From positions 4,672-68,671 of the forward strand of contig CABIXF010000019.1 of NCBI GenBank assembly GCA_902362595.1: 64,000 nt of DNA. The letters are read 5' to 3'. A program made the translations under genes and the position numbers. The DNA comes from Bacteroidaceae bacterium. Lineage in GTDB: Bacteria > Bacteroidota > Bacteroidia > Bacteroidales > Bacteroidaceae. Every line of letters begins with the position of its first letter. Within the stretch, counting starts at the first letter, position 1. Of this stretch, positions 37,186 through 47,184 are shown in pieces. The notes beneath the pieces are model-generated. The model searched no databases. It was not told where the DNA came from and saw only the letters and a program-made list of their open reading frames with translations.

Positions 37186-37407
37186 ATGGAAATACACTAT
37201 TTCATACAAGCCTTGTTTGTGCTGGTGGGGCTCTTGTCCTTACTGGCAGCCATCTGCAACTGGAACTGGTTCTTCACGGCACAAAACACACAGTTTATCG
37301 TAAGAAATGTAGGACGGAAACAAGCCCGCTGGTTCTATGCATTGATTGGCCTACTGATGATAGGTACAGGCGTATTCTTTTTCCTGTCCATTCAGGGAAT
37401 GGTGTAA
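37186..37407 (+). CDS. Small two-helix membrane protein, Imm17-like
   Basis: The 73-residue protein starts at the ATG at 37186, directly after the tsaE stop. It has two membrane helices, about 8-25 and 50-70, with a short loop between them containing NWNWFF and GRKQARWFY. This pattern resembles the Immunity protein 17 family (Imm17), which is listed among toxin-immunity partners, but no toxin gene is near. It may simply be a conserved membrane protein of the tsaE operon. A terminator follows. Confidence 0.72.
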   Translation: MEIHYFIQALFVLVGLLSLLAAICNWNWFFTAQNTQFIVRNVGRKQARWFYALIGLLMIGTGVFFFLSIQGMV

Positions 37408-37423
37408 AACGAACAGAGTTTTC

Positions 37424-37472
37424 AACAGCTTGTTAATAACTTCGACAGGTTATTAACAGGCTGTTTTGTTTT
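37424..37472 (+). terminator. Strong intrinsic terminator, 17-bp stem
   Basis: AACAGCTTGTTAATAAC (37424-37440) pairs with 37449-37465 over 17 positions, one a G-U pair, with an 8-nt loop, then TTTGTTTT. It ends the aroA-tsaE transcript and may also work for rnhB from the other side. Confidence 0.85.
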
Positions 37473-37479
37473 CCACACC

Positions 37480-38082
37480 TCAAAAATCGAAGGAAAGCTG
37501 GCCGTCGCCCAGCAAATTGAAGCTCATGCGATGATAGGGAGAAGTGCCGTAAGCGGCAATGGCGGCACGGTGTTTTTTGGTGGGATACCCCTTGTTGCTC
37601 TTCCAGTCGTACATGGGGTATTCTTCGTGCAAACGGTTCATGTAATCGTCACGATAGGTCTTTGCCAGAATGGAAGCCGCCGCAATGGACAGGTATTTCC
37701 CATCTCCTTTTACAATAGTGGTATGCGGGATACCGGGGTAAGGATTGAAGCGGTTACCGTCAATCAACAGGTGCTGAGGAACCACCTTCAACTGGGCAAT
37801 GGCTCTGTGCATAGCCAGGAAAGAAGCGTTCAGGATGTTGATTTTATCAATCTCTTCCGGCGATACCACGCCTACAGCCCAAGCCGTGGCTTCCTGCTCA
37901 ATGACCGTACGCAATTCATAACGCTGTTTCTCCGTCAGTTTCTTGGAATCGTTCAGCAACTCATTGCGAAATCCTGGAGGCAGAACAACAGCTGCCGCAT
38001 AGACCGCTCCAGCCAGACACCCACGTCCAGCCTCATCACATCCGGCCTCAATGAATTCTTTATGCAAATAGGGTAACAGCAT
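37480..38082 (-). CDS. rnhB: Ribonuclease HII
   Basis: RNase HII removes ribonucleotides from DNA and RNA-DNA hybrids. I use the ATG at 38082 because AGGAGGT stands a few bases upstream; the frame is open to 38130. The 200-residue protein has the N-terminal [15 protein letters not shown] motif (two catalytic acidic residues) and further family motifs [26 protein letters not shown] and YGTSPYHR. The gene is divergent from the DUF3109 gene. Confidence 0.95.
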   Translation of the reverse strand: MLLPYLHKEFIEAGCDEAGRGCLAGAVYAAAVVLPPGFRNELLNDSKKLTEKQRYELRTVIEQEATAWAVGVVSPEEIDKINILNASFLAMHRAIAQLKVVPQHLLIDGNRFNPYPGIPHTTIVKGDGKYLSIAAASILAKTYRDDYMNRLHEEYPMYDWKSNKGYPTKKHRAAIAAYGTSPYHRMSFNLLGDGQLSFDF

Positions 38083-38107
38083 ATCTACCTCCTTTTTTTT
38101 CGGACTG

Positions 38108-38115
38108 CAAAGGTA
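38108..38115 (-). promoter_or_regulatory. Probable -7 box of rnhB
   Basis: On the minus strand TACCTTTG matches TAnnTTTG, 25 bp before the chosen ATG. No clear -33 box is visible. Confidence 0.5.
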
Positions 38116-38214
38116 GTACATTTTTCCCAACCTGCCGCTTCTGGAAAACAGAAGTTATCCCGAGGTTATCCACCGATTTTCGAACGGACATGACAGGATG
38201 TAACAGAAGATTCG

Positions 38215-38222
38215 TATCTTTG
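38215..38222 (+). promoter_or_regulatory. Probable -7 box of the DUF3109 gene
   Basis: TATCTTTG matches the -7 consensus and lies 20 bp before the ATG, which implies a very short leader. No clear -33 box is visible. Confidence 0.5.
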
Positions 38223-38242
38223 CAGCATTAAAGAATAAACCT

Positions 38243-38824
38243 ATGGTACAGATTGATGATGTAATAGTGAGCCTGGACGTATTCCGGGAAAAGTTCTTGT
38301 GCGACTTGAATGCCTGCAAAGGAGAATGCTGCATCGAAGGAGATGCCGGTGCTCCCGTAGAGCTGGAAGAAGTGGAAAAACTGGAAGAAGTGCTTCCCGT
38401 GATATGGGACAGCCTTTCGCCGGAAGCACAGGAAGTCATCAACCGCCAAGGTGTGGTCTATACGGACCAAGACGGTGACCTGGTTACTTCCATCGTCAAC
38501 GGGAAAGACTGCGTATTTACCTGCTACGATGAAAAAGGCTTTTGCTACTGTGCCATTGAAAAAGCATTCCGTGAAGGGAAATGCAACTTCTACAAACCGA
38601 TTTCCTGTCACCTCTACCCCATCCGGGTCAGCGACTACGGACCTTACAAAGCTTTGAATTACCACCGTTGGGACGTATGCAAGGCTGCCGTGTTACTGGG
38701 AAAGAAGGAAAACCTTCCTGTCTACAAATTTCTGAAAGAACCACTGATACGGAAATTCGGATCAGACTGGTATGAGGAGCTGGAAAACGTCGCCAAGGAA
38801 TTAGAGGCCCAGCATTTGATTTAA
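38243..38824 (+). CDS. DUF3109 family protein, cysteine-rich
   Basis: The 193-residue protein resembles the DUF3109 family, whose function I do not know. The sequence holds many cysteines in conserved-looking settings: LCDLNACKGECCIEGDAGAP at about 19-38, KDCVFTCYDEKGFCYC near 93-108 and CNFYKPISCHLYPIR near 114-130. This arrangement resembles the CxxC clusters of proteins that bind an iron-sulfur cluster or zinc (YkgJ-like). It has its own promoter and a terminator follows. Confidence 0.82.
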   Translation: MVQIDDVIVSLDVFREKFLCDLNACKGECCIEGDAGAPVELEEVEKLEEVLPVIWDSLSPEAQEVINRQGVVYTDQDGDLVTSIVNGKDCVFTCYDEKGFCYCAIEKAFREGKCNFYKPISCHLYPIRVSDYGPYKALNYHRWDVCKAAVLLGKKENLPVYKFLKEPLIRKFGSDWYEELENVAKELEAQHLI

Positions 38825-38834
38825 ATCGATAAAT

Positions 38835-38880
38835 AATCCCGCCACAGAATTTCCAAAGATACCTGTAGCGGGATTTTGCC
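38835..38880. terminator. Bidirectional intrinsic terminator
   Basis: AATCCCGCCACAG (38835-38847) pairs with 38863-38875 over 13 positions with one mismatch, with a 15-nt loop and T-rich bases after it. It lies between convergent genes. Confidence 0.8.
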
Positions 38881-38885
38881 GTCTT

Positions 38886-40256
38886 TTATTTTGTCTTTTT
38901 CACGTAAACTCTCTTCACCAGGCGCAAGGCATATTCCACCGTAGCCCCTGAACTGAGAATTTTATTATTATAAAAGCAAAAGGTAGATTTACAATCATTG
39001 CATAGATAGCGACAATCATATTTATTGAAAGCATCCAGTCCATTTTTCCTGAGCATCTCACTAAGCGACACGATTGTAGAACTGTATTGTTCCCGAAACT
39101 CCTTGGCTTCTTCCGTAGTAAAAGTGCGCCAACCGCGAATGCCATCTTCCTCATACGAAGTACAAATAGAAGCAGCCTCAGCCTTTTTTACCAGCCACTG
39201 ACGAGGAGACACCAGAGTAGCAACTACTGCTTCGCCCGACAAGGGTTCTGCCTTCCACACAAAGAAAGGCCCCCATATACTCTCACTTTCCGGCAACTGA
39301 GTAGCCGTAATCACTTCCGTATCCTCATCTGTAACGGTATCTCCACTTCCGCCCGTTTCTCCTTTATCCGGCTGTTCGGGCTTTGGGTCTTCCCAACCCT
39401 CCTCCTGTGTCATGTTTTCAAACGGAAATTCCACAGAGACTTCCGGGGTCCATCCTTCTATCTGTGAGTGTCCTCCCAATGACACATTGCCATCTCCCGT
39501 ACTGACCAGCCGATAGGGCTTTCCTGCTTCCAACGGACAATTAAAGAAATATCCATACGTCGTTTCTCCCGATACGGTGGTAACATTGACAGAAAGATGG
39601 GTCCGTGTACTCTCGGCAGGAAACACATAAACAGGTCCAGCTTTCCATACTCCTTTTTCATTTCGACATTCCACCGTTGCAAACTGTCCGTCATTGCTCA
39701 AGTTTCCTTCCAGAGAAATCCCGGAACTCACCGGTGAGATACGTGCCTCTACGGCGATGGCGCCTTCAGGAATTCCACCCAAAGATAAATAAACAGCAGC
39801 CACCGCATAAGACATTGATACAGATACCTTCATATCACTTTTCAGATTGACGATGTTTTTCCCGACCAACAAAGGAACGTCGGCATAATTACCTTGTGAG
39901 AAACGAAAAAATTGCTTGGCATCCAACACCATTGGAGGTAAGTAGGCAGCAGAAAGCCCGGAAAAAAGAGAAAGTGTATACTCACCACTTTCCTGCTGTA
40001 CCTCGGGCCATTCCTCCGGAAAGGAAATATGTTCTTCACGGGCCAGCTTGCCCTGTTTATCCAGCAAATACATTTCCAAAGGATAAAGTGAAGTAAAAAG
40101 ATGGGCATTCGACACCTCTACACCCATTTCATACGGTCCGCCGGCATTTTCTCCACCCGCTTCCTCTTCTACATGATAAGCCCCACATCCTGCACCGAAA
40201 AAAGAGCAGCACACTGTGACAAGCATAAACAAATAAGTCTGAATACGAAATTCCAT
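38886..40256 (-). CDS. Probable fimbrillin-related lipoprotein (FimB/Mfa2-like or tip type)
   Basis: This is probably a surface lipoprotein related to Bacteroidetes fimbrial proteins. The 456-residue protein has a signal peptide ending GAGC (Cys near 24), then a domain with fimbrillin-like features (DGKLAREEHISFPEEW-like acidic loops, VSMSYAVAAVYLSLGG, TTYGYFFNCPLEAGKPYRL). A Pro/Asp/Glu-rich linker at about 295-325 leads to a C-terminal domain (WRTFTTEEAKEFREQY, CRYLCNDCKSTFCFYNN, VEYALRLVKRVYV) that looks like the FISUMP-type ends of such proteins. No other fimbrial genes are adjacent. The assignment rests on general character and is moderate. Confidence 0.6.
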   Translation of the reverse strand: MEFRIQTYLFMLVTVCCSFFGAGCGAYHVEEEAGGENAGGPYEMGVEVSNAHLFTSLYPLEMYLLDKQGKLAREEHISFPEEWPEVQQESGEYTLSLFSGLSAAYLPPMVLDAKQFFRFSQGNYADVPLLVGKNIVNLKSDMKVSVSMSYAVAAVYLSLGGIPEGAIAVEARISPVSSGISLEGNLSNDGQFATVECRNEKGVWKAGPVYVFPAESTRTHLSVNVTTVSGETTYGYFFNCPLEAGKPYRLVSTGDGNVSLGGHSQIEGWTPEVSVEFPFENMTQEEGWEDPKPEQPDKGETGGSGDTVTDEDTEVITATQLPESESIWGPFFVWKAEPLSGEAVVATLVSPRQWLVKKAEAASICTSYEEDGIRGWRTFTTEEAKEFREQYSSTIVSLSEMLRKNGLDAFNKYDCRYLCNDCKSTFCFYNNKILSSGATVEYALRLVKRVYVKKTK

Positions 40257-40324
40257 AACATTTTTATTTTGAATAACGTATCCAGACTTCTTTGTCCACT
40301 TTTTTTCCTTCTAAAAACTACATT

Positions 40325-41662
40325 TTAGAAATACTTTTCCAATTTCTTGATCATCATTCCCAGACAGAATACCACAACGTGGTCATTTTCCTGAATCATG
40401 GTATTACCGGTTACCAATATACCTTCTCCATTCCGGATCAATCCTCCGATAGTCGCTCCCTTGGGAAGTCCCAAATCCTTTACAGCCTGCTTGGTTATCT
40501 TGGCCCCCGGCTTCACCGTGAACTCGGCCACATCTGCATTGGCAAAGGTCAGACATTTCACATTCGACACATCTGCATCAAGCATCATCTGATAAATATG
40601 GCTGGCTGCAATAAACTTCTTATTGATGACTGTTCCGATATCCAGACTTTCGGCCATACTGATGTAGTCCACGTTTTCTACTTCAGCCACCGTCTTAGTC
40701 ACTCCCATGCGCTTGGCTGCCAGACATGCCAGAATATTGGTTTCCGAATTACCGGTCAACGCGACAAAGGCTTCCGTATTCTTGATGCCTTCCTCCAGCA
40801 ACAGCTGCATATCGCGTCCATCGCCATTAATGACCATCACTCCGTCGTCCACCAGTTCCGTCAACCGGTTACAGCGGGCAATATCGCTTTCTATAATTTT
40901 AGTCTTCATGTATTCCGGCATGTACTGCACGGTACGTACGGCAATCCGGCTTCCTCCCATGATCATCACGTTCCGCACATCGGCCTCATTCTCCTTCCCG
41001 GAAATCTTACGGATATAAGGAATGTATTTCTTCGTAGTCGTAAAATAAACGATATCATTCAACTTTATCACATCGTCTCCACGCGGAATAATGGTTTCAT
41101 TCCCTCGCTTAATGGCCACGATGTGGAACGGTATATTTCGCCCTCCCAGTTCATGCAAAGGTACATTCAGAATTTCTGCCTGTTCACGCAACTTCGTTCC
41201 CAAAAGCACCAACGCTCCTCCGGCAAACTCCCACCACTGACGAATCCAACTCATCTTTACAGCGTCGACAATGTCACGTGCGGCCAGCATTTCCGGATAA
41301 ATCAAGGAATGAACCCCCAGCTTGGCAAAAAATTCCTTATGTTTGGGAAGCAGATATTCATAATTGTCTATTCGCGCCACCGTTTTCTTGGCTCCCAGAC
41401 TGGTAGCAAGCATACACGCCGTCATGTTACGGCTTTCATCGGGCATAACCCCGATAAACAAGTCGGCTCCTGCCACTCCGGCCTCTTTCAATCCGTTGAT
41501 TGACGTCGGCGACAAATTGACAGTCATAAGGTCCAGGTTGCTTCCCATGGCGCTCAGTTTGCTCTCGTCCTCATCCATCAAGATGATATCCTGCTTCTCA
41601 CCCGACAGCAGTTTCGCCAGATGGGTACCTACAGCTCCGGCCCCTGCAATAATAATCTTCAT
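40325..41662 (-). CDS. trkA: Trk system potassium transporter regulatory subunit TrkA
   Basis: TrkA binds NAD(H) and controls the potassium channel TrkH. The 445 residues form two repeats of a Rossmann RCK domain and a TrkA-C domain. The first repeat begins [18 protein letters not shown], with MDEDESKL following; the second has [17 protein letters not shown]. TrkA-C regions include [20 protein letters not shown] and [21 protein letters not shown]. Its ATG overlaps the dxs stop by 4 bp, so it follows dxs in one transcript. No trkH gene lies in the window. Confidence 0.93.
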   Translation of the reverse strand: MKIIIAGAGAVGTHLAKLLSGEKQDIILMDEDESKLSAMGSNLDLMTVNLSPTSINGLKEAGVAGADLFIGVMPDESRNMTACMLATSLGAKKTVARIDNYEYLLPKHKEFFAKLGVHSLIYPEMLAARDIVDAVKMSWIRQWWEFAGGALVLLGTKLREQAEILNVPLHELGGRNIPFHIVAIKRGNETIIPRGDDVIKLNDIVYFTTTKKYIPYIRKISGKENEADVRNVMIMGGSRIAVRTVQYMPEYMKTKIIESDIARCNRLTELVDDGVMVINGDGRDMQLLLEEGIKNTEAFVALTGNSETNILACLAAKRMGVTKTVAEVENVDYISMAESLDIGTVINKKFIAASHIYQMMLDADVSNVKCLTFANADVAEFTVKPGAKITKQAVKDLGLPKGATIGGLIRNGEGILVTGNTMIQENDHVVVFCLGMMIKKLEKYF

Positions 41663-43566
41663 ATCTTTATTATCTGAGTGATTGTGTGATATATACTTTC
41701 CTCATCAATGCCACAGATGGCATACAAATCGTTGACCGGACCATGCTGTACAAAACGGTCAGGAAGTCCCAGTCGTTTTACAGACGGATGGTAACCATGG
41801 TCGCTCATGAACTCAAGTATGGCACTGCCCATTCCTCCATTCCGTACTCCATCTTCTACGGTCAGAATGCGACTGAATTTCTGTCCTACCTCATGCAACA
41901 AATCTTCATCCAACGGTTTCAAGAAGCGCAAATCATAATGAGCAATGCTCATGCCCTGTTCTTTTTCGGCACGGGCTATCGCCGACGCTGCTTTGTTGCC
42001 TATCGGTCCGATTGTAATCACAGCCAAATCTGTTCCTTCTTTCAACCGGCGTCCTTTTCCTACTTCCACAGGTTCCAGCGGACATTTCCAGTCAACCAAC
42101 ACTCCCCTTCCGCGTGGATAACGAATCACAAACGGTCCGATATCCGGAAGCTGAGCCGTATACATCAGCCGGCGCAGTTCATGTTCATCGTAAGGAGAAG
42201 CAATCACCAAATTCGGTATCGGACGCAAATACGCCATGTCGAAAGCCCCATGATGCGTAGGACCGTCTTCTCCCACCAGTCCCGCACGATCCAGACAAAG
42301 CACGACATGAAGTTTCTGAATAGCCACGTCGTGAATGATATTGTCGTAGGCCCGTTGCATGAAAGAAGAATACACATTACAGAACGGCAGCAGACCTTCC
42401 TTCGCCATTCCTCCGGAGAAAGTCACGGCATGCCCTTCAGCAATACCCACATCGAAAACCCGGTCGGGCATCTCCTTCATCATGATATTCATCGAACAGC
42501 CAGAAGGCATGGCAGGGGTTACTCCTACAATTTTGTCGTTCTTACGGGCCAACTCCAGCAACGTATTGCCAAATACATCCTGAAACAAAGGCGGCATACC
42601 ACTGGTGTCTACAACAATACGTTCCCCCGTCTCCTTATCGAAAATTCCCGGAGCATGCCATAAAGTAGCCGCCTCCTCCGCTGGCTTGAATCCCTTTCCT
42701 TTACGGGTATGAATGTGCAGAAGTTTCGGCCCTTTCATATCTTTTATCTCCCTCAGGACCCTTGTCAATGCCGTTACATCATGTCCGTCTACAGGACCAA
42801 AATAACGGATATTCAGTCCCTCGAAAATATTCTGCTGCTGCATCAGCATTGATTTCAGGCTGTTATTAAAACGAATCAGGCTTTTGCGACGTTCATCATT
42901 CAAGATTCCCCAGCTATAGAGCTTCTGTGACAATACGTTTCTCAACCGGTTATATCCTTCCGAAGTATGCAGGTTCAACAGATACTGCTTCATTCCTCCC
43001 ACACTCCGGTCGATGGCCATATTGTTGTCATTCAAAATAATCAACAGATTATTGGGAGTGGAAGAAGCATTATTCAGCCCTTCGAATGCAAGTCCCCCAC
43101 TCATGGAACCATCTCCAATGACAGCTACCACATGGCGGTTTTCTTCTCCTTTGCGCGCGGCTGCCACGGCCATTCCCAATGCGGCTGAGATGGAATTAGA
43201 CGCATGCCCACAAGTGAATGTATCATATTCACTCTCGGCTGGCGAAGGGAAAGGACACAATCCGTTCAACTTCCGGTTTGTATAAAAACGGTCACGACGA
43301 CCTGTCAGAATCTTATGTCCGTATGCCTGATGCCCCACATCCCACACGATGCGGTCGTAGGGAGTCTGATACACGTAATGAAGCGCCACGGTCAGTTCCA
43401 CTACTCCCAGACTGGAGCCGAAATGGCCAGGATTACGCGATAATTCATCAATAATTTTATTTCGAAGTTGACTACAGACCTCTGGCAACGCCTCGACAGA
43501 AAGTTTCCGTAAATCTTCAGGGCTATCTATCTTATTCAGCAAATCGTATGAAGTTGGCTGTTCCAT
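41659..43566 (-). CDS. dxs: 1-deoxy-D-xylulose-5-phosphate synthase
   Basis: Dxs condenses pyruvate and glyceraldehyde 3-phosphate, the first step of the MEP isoprenoid pathway and also a source for thiamine and pyridoxal. The 635-residue protein has the [19 protein letters not shown] start region, the thiamine diphosphate motif [17 protein letters not shown] with [12 protein letters not shown], and the transketolase pyrimidine domain ([18 protein letters not shown]). A TATTTTTG box on the minus strand at 43601-43594, about 28 bp upstream, is a possible -7 element. It is coupled to trkA by a 4-bp overlap. Confidence 0.97.
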   Translation of the reverse strand: MEQPTSYDLLNKIDSPEDLRKLSVEALPEVCSQLRNKIIDELSRNPGHFGSSLGVVELTVALHYVYQTPYDRIVWDVGHQAYGHKILTGRRDRFYTNRKLNGLCPFPSPAESEYDTFTCGHASNSISAALGMAVAAARKGEENRHVVAVIGDGSMSGGLAFEGLNNASSTPNNLLIILNDNNMAIDRSVGGMKQYLLNLHTSEGYNRLRNVLSQKLYSWGILNDERRKSLIRFNNSLKSMLMQQQNIFEGLNIRYFGPVDGHDVTALTRVLREIKDMKGPKLLHIHTRKGKGFKPAEEAATLWHAPGIFDKETGERIVVDTSGMPPLFQDVFGNTLLELARKNDKIVGVTPAMPSGCSMNIMMKEMPDRVFDVGIAEGHAVTFSGGMAKEGLLPFCNVYSSFMQRAYDNIIHDVAIQKLHVVLCLDRAGLVGEDGPTHHGAFDMAYLRPIPNLVIASPYDEHELRRLMYTAQLPDIGPFVIRYPRGRGVLVDWKCPLEPVEVGKGRRLKEGTDLAVITIGPIGNKAASAIARAEKEQGMSIAHYDLRFLKPLDEDLLHEVGQKFSRILTVEDGVRNGGMGSAILEFMSDHGYHPSVKRLGLPDRFVQHGPVNDLYAICGIDEESIYHTITQIIKI

Positions 43567-43650
43567 CCTTGTTCCACATTAACTTTAATCGTACAAAAAT
43601 AGCACAAATATATATAATGTACTTACATTTGCAGTAAATTTTCTCTTGTC

Positions 43651-44637
43651 ATGGAATTCAGAACCAAAGTAGAACTACCCCTCAAAGGACCCGAAATACA
43701 TCACGCCGACCAGCTGATGATGTGGGGTTCCTGCTTTTCCGAACACATCGGGAACTTGCTGAGCGAGAATAAATTTACCTGTGACGTCAATCCTTTCGGA
43801 GTGTTATACAATCCGATATCCATCGCTTCTTCCATCCAACGACTGCTGGATGGCTTACCGTATCAGAAACAAGATTTGCATCAGGAGCAAGGACAATGGT
43901 ACAGCCTGATGCACCACAGTTCTTTCTCGTCTGCCGATGTCACGGAATGCCTGGATAAAATCAATCAGCGCATCATGTCCGGCCACGAGCACCTGCTTCA
44001 TGCCGACTGGCTTATCTTCACATGGGGCTCCTCATTTGTCTATACCTGGAAAGAAGATGGAAAAATCGTAGGCAACTGCCATAAACTGCCGGCTCGCCTG
44101 TTTGAACGACACATGATCAGCGCCGATGAAATCGCTACGGCCTATCTGCCATTGCTACAACAACTGCGCTCCCTCCGCCCTCACCTGCAATGCCTGTTTA
44201 CAGTCAGCCCCATACGGCACCTCAAAGACGGACTGCATGGCAACCAACTCAGCAAAGCCAACCTCCTGCTGGCTGCCGACCAGATTTGCCGGGAACTGGA
44301 TTTCTGCCACTATTTCCCTTCTTATGAAATCCTGATAGACGAACTGCGGGATTATCGTTTCTATGCCGACGACATGATGCATCCTAGTCCGCTTGCCATA
44401 CAATACGTTTGGGAATGCTTCGGCAATTGCTATTTCAGTTCCTCCACTTTCTCCTTCATGAAAGAATGGGAAAAAATACGACGTGGACTGGCTCATAGAC
44501 CTTTCAACCCCGAAACGGAAGCCCATCAAGCCTTTTTAAGTCAAATTCTGTTAAAGATAGAGGAGTTAAAAGAAAAATTCCCGTACTTAGACGTTCAAAA
44601 GGAAATAAAGTTATGTCAAGCACAATTGAAGAAATAA
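43651..44637 (+). CDS. GSCFA domain protein
   Basis: The 328-residue protein contains the GSCFA motif (MMWGSCFSEHIGNLL near residue 27) that names the family, a group resembling SGNH/GDSL hydrolases. Later family segments are FTWGSSFVYTWKEDG, TVSPIRHLKDGLHGNQLSKANLLLA and DDMMHPSPLAIQYVWECF. The serine in GSC and the Asp/His in DDMMHP could form a hydrolase site; the substrate is unknown. A TACATTTG box is at 43624-43631. The 3' end overlaps the murF-alr start by 25 bp, so both genes are coupled. Confidence 0.9.
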   Translation: MEFRTKVELPLKGPEIHHADQLMMWGSCFSEHIGNLLSENKFTCDVNPFGVLYNPISIASSIQRLLDGLPYQKQDLHQEQGQWYSLMHHSSFSSADVTECLDKINQRIMSGHEHLLHADWLIFTWGSSFVYTWKEDGKIVGNCHKLPARLFERHMISADEIATAYLPLLQQLRSLRPHLQCLFTVSPIRHLKDGLHGNQLSKANLLLAADQICRELDFCHYFPSYEILIDELRDYRFYADDMMHPSPLAIQYVWECFGNCYFSSSTFSFMKEWEKIRRGLAHRPFNPETEAHQAFLSQILLKIEELKEKFPYLDVQKEIKLCQAQLKK

Positions 44638-47078
44638 CCTCCATCCTGGGGGCTGAACGCAAAGGAAACGCCCCCGCCACCATTGACTGGATACTTACAG
44701 ACAGCCGGTCGCTGTGTTTTCCGGAAGAAACTCTGTTTTTTGCCTTGAAGACAAAACGTAACGACGGACATAAATACATCCCAGACCTTTACAAGAAGGG
44801 AGTACGCAATTTCGTCGTGAATGAAATACCTCAAACGGCTTCCTCCTACCAGGATGCCAATTTTCTGATTGTACCCAACCCACTGAAAAGTCTGCAACGC
44901 CTGGCTTCCAAGCACCGGGAACAGTTTCAGGTGCCGGTCATCGGCATCACGGGAAGTAATGGAAAAACGGTCGTCAAAGAATGGCTGTACCAGCTGCTCA
45001 GTCCGGACCGTGTCATTACCCGTTCTCCAAGAAGCTATAACTCCCAAATCGGTGTGCCTCTCTCCGTATGGCTCATGAACGAGCACACCGAGCTGGGCAT
45101 CTTCGAAGCCGGTATCTCCGAAATGGGTGAGATGGAAGCCTTGCGCCCCATCATCCAACCGACCATCGGTATCCTGACCAACATCGGGGGTGCACATCAG
45201 GAAAATTTCTCTTCCCTGCAAGACAAATGCATGGAAAAGCTTCAGCTCTTTAAGGACTGTGACGTCATTGTGTATAACGGCGACAACGAACTCATTGCCA
45301 GCTGTGTCACCAAATCATTGTTTACAGCGCGTGAAATTGCCTGGTCGACCAAAGACTCCGAACGTCCGCTCTTCATCGAAAAAATACTGAAAGACGATAC
45401 AGGTACTACCATCAAATACCGCTACCTGGGATTCTTCAAAGAATACCGGATTCCGTTCATTGACGATGCTTCCATCGAAAACTCACTCCACTGTCTGGCC
45501 GTAGCCCTCTACCTGATGGTACCACCCGAAACCATCGCAGAGCGTATGCTCCATCTGGAACCCATTGCCATGCGTCTGGAAGTGAAAGAAGGGAAAAACG
45601 GCTGTACACTGATTAATGACAGCTACAACTCCGACTTTGCTTCGCTCGACATCGCTCTGGATTTCATGATGAGACGCTCGGAGGACAAAAACCGCAAACG
45701 CACATTGATTCTGTCGGACATGCTGGAGAGTGGACAGACCAGCAAACTGCTCTACAGGCAGGTAGCCGACTTGGTGCACAGCCGGAAAGTAGACCATATC
45801 ATCGGAGTGGGCGAAGAAATCTCCGCAGCAGCCAATCGATTTGAAATTCAAAAAGATTTCTTTCCGAACACCGCCGAACTTCTGAACTCGGGATTGCTTC
45901 ACCAATTGCACAACGAAGACATTTTGATAAAAGGGGCCCGTGTGTTCCATTTCGATGACATTACCGACGCACTCGAATTGAAAGTGCACGAAACCATCCT
46001 GGAAATAAACCTGAACGCACTGGTAGACAACCTGAACCATTACCGGAACAAGCTGAAACCGGGAGTCAAGATGGTTTGTATGGTAAAGGCCTCAGCCTAT
46101 GGAGCCGGTTCTTTCGAAATTGCCAAGACACTGGAAGACCAGCGAGTGGATTATTTGGCTGTAGCCGTAGCCGATGAAGGAGCCGATTTGCGCAAAGCCG
46201 GCATCAACAGCTCCATCATGATTATGAACCCGGAAATTACGGCCTTCAAGACCATGTTCGACTACCGCCTGGAACCGGAAGTATACAGTTTCCATCTGCT
46301 GGAGGAACTGATTAAGGCAGCTGAACGGGAAGGAGTGAGCAATTTCCCGATTCACATCAAGATTGATACGGGCATGCACCGCTTGGGATTTGCCCCTGAG
46401 GAAATGCCTCAACTGGTACAACGCCTGCAAAAGCAGAGTGCGGTCATTCCCCGTTCCGTATTCTCACATCTGGTAGGAAGTGACGCAGAACGGTTTGATG
46501 CCTTCACCCGTCATCAGATAGAGACCTTCGAAGCCGCTTCTACCGTACTTCAGCAAGGTTTCAAACACAAGATTATCCGTCATATCTGCAACACGGCAGG
46601 AATCGAACGTTATCCGGGTGCACAGTTTGACATGGTACGTCTGGGAATCGGACTCTACGGCATCGACCCGTTTACCAACAAGATGCTGCACAATGTCACC
46701 ACCCTGAAGACCACCATCCTGCAAATTCACGATGTGCCTGCTGACGACACCGTAGGCTACAGCCGGAAAGGAATTCTCACACGCGATTCCCGCATCGCTG
46801 CCATTCCTATCGGATATGCCGACGGCTTGAACCGTCATCTGGGCAACGGACATGGCTATTGCTTGGTCAACGGACAAAAGGCACCCTACGTGGGAAACAT
46901 CTGTATGGATGTGTGCATGATTGATGTCACAGACATCGACTGCAAGGAAGGCGATAAAGCCATCATTTTCGGCGATGAGCTTCCAGTCACTGTCTTGTCG
47001 GATATTCTCGATACCATTCCGTATGAGATTCTGACAAGCGTTTCCAACCGTGTAAAGAGAGTGTACTATCAGGACTGA
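44613..47078 (+). CDS. murF-alr: Fused UDP-N-acetylmuramoyl-tripeptide--D-Ala-D-Ala ligase (MurF) and alanine racemase (Alr)
   Basis: One 821-residue protein carries two steps of peptidoglycan precursor synthesis: making D-alanine and adding D-Ala-D-Ala. The MurF half (about 1-455) has the Mur ligase ATP loop GITGSNGKT near residue 113, IFEAGISEMGEM and INDSYNSDF. The Alr half (about 460-821) has the PLP lysine in MVKASAYGAG near residue 491, IDTGMHRLGF, HICNTAGIERYP and the catalytic Tyr in VGYSRKG. The family normally has separate proteins of about 450 and 360 residues. Fusions like this are known in Bacteroidetes. A terminator follows. Confidence 0.95.
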   Translation: MSSTIEEITSILGAERKGNAPATIDWILTDSRSLCFPEETLFFALKTKRNDGHKYIPDLYKKGVRNFVVNEIPQTASSYQDANFLIVPNPLKSLQRLASKHREQFQVPVIGITGSNGKTVVKEWLYQLLSPDRVITRSPRSYNSQIGVPLSVWLMNEHTELGIFEAGISEMGEMEALRPIIQPTIGILTNIGGAHQENFSSLQDKCMEKLQLFKDCDVIVYNGDNELIASCVTKSLFTAREIAWSTKDSERPLFIEKILKDDTGTTIKYRYLGFFKEYRIPFIDDASIENSLHCLAVALYLMVPPETIAERMLHLEPIAMRLEVKEGKNGCTLINDSYNSDFASLDIALDFMMRRSEDKNRKRTLILSDMLESGQTSKLLYRQVADLVHSRKVDHIIGVGEEISAAANRFEIQKDFFPNTAELLNSGLLHQLHNEDILIKGARVFHFDDITDALELKVHETILEINLNALVDNLNHYRNKLKPGVKMVCMVKASAYGAGSFEIAKTLEDQRVDYLAVAVADEGADLRKAGINSSIMIMNPEITAFKTMFDYRLEPEVYSFHLLEELIKAAEREGVSNFPIHIKIDTGMHRLGFAPEEMPQLVQRLQKQSAVIPRSVFSHLVGSDAERFDAFTRHQIETFEAASTVLQQGFKHKIIRHICNTAGIERYPGAQFDMVRLGIGLYGIDPFTNKMLHNVTTLKTTILQIHDVPADDTVGYSRKGILTRDSRIAAIPIGYADGLNRHLGNGHGYCLVNGQKAPYVGNICMDVCMIDVTDIDCKEGDKAIIFGDELPVTVLSDILDTIPYEILTSVSNRVKRVYYQD

Positions 47079-47105
47079 TTGAAATCGGATAGATACCGAA
47101 AATAT

Positions 47106-47147
47106 ACAGCCTCCGGCACAGGACTTCATTCCTTTGCCGGAGGCTGT
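47106..47147. terminator. Bidirectional intrinsic terminator
   Basis: A perfect 13-bp stem (ACAGCCTCCGGCA, 47106-47118, with 47135-47147) has a 16-nt loop. It separates the convergent murF-alr and lysine exporter genes. Confidence 0.85.
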
Positions 47148-47184
47148 GCTTTATTTACAAGCGATTTTGAACTCATGCCATGGC

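Noticed and set aside
40292..41503. Plus-strand open frame of about 403 codons opposite trkA
   Set aside because: It is antisense to the clear TrkA gene and shows His/Gln-rich shadow composition.
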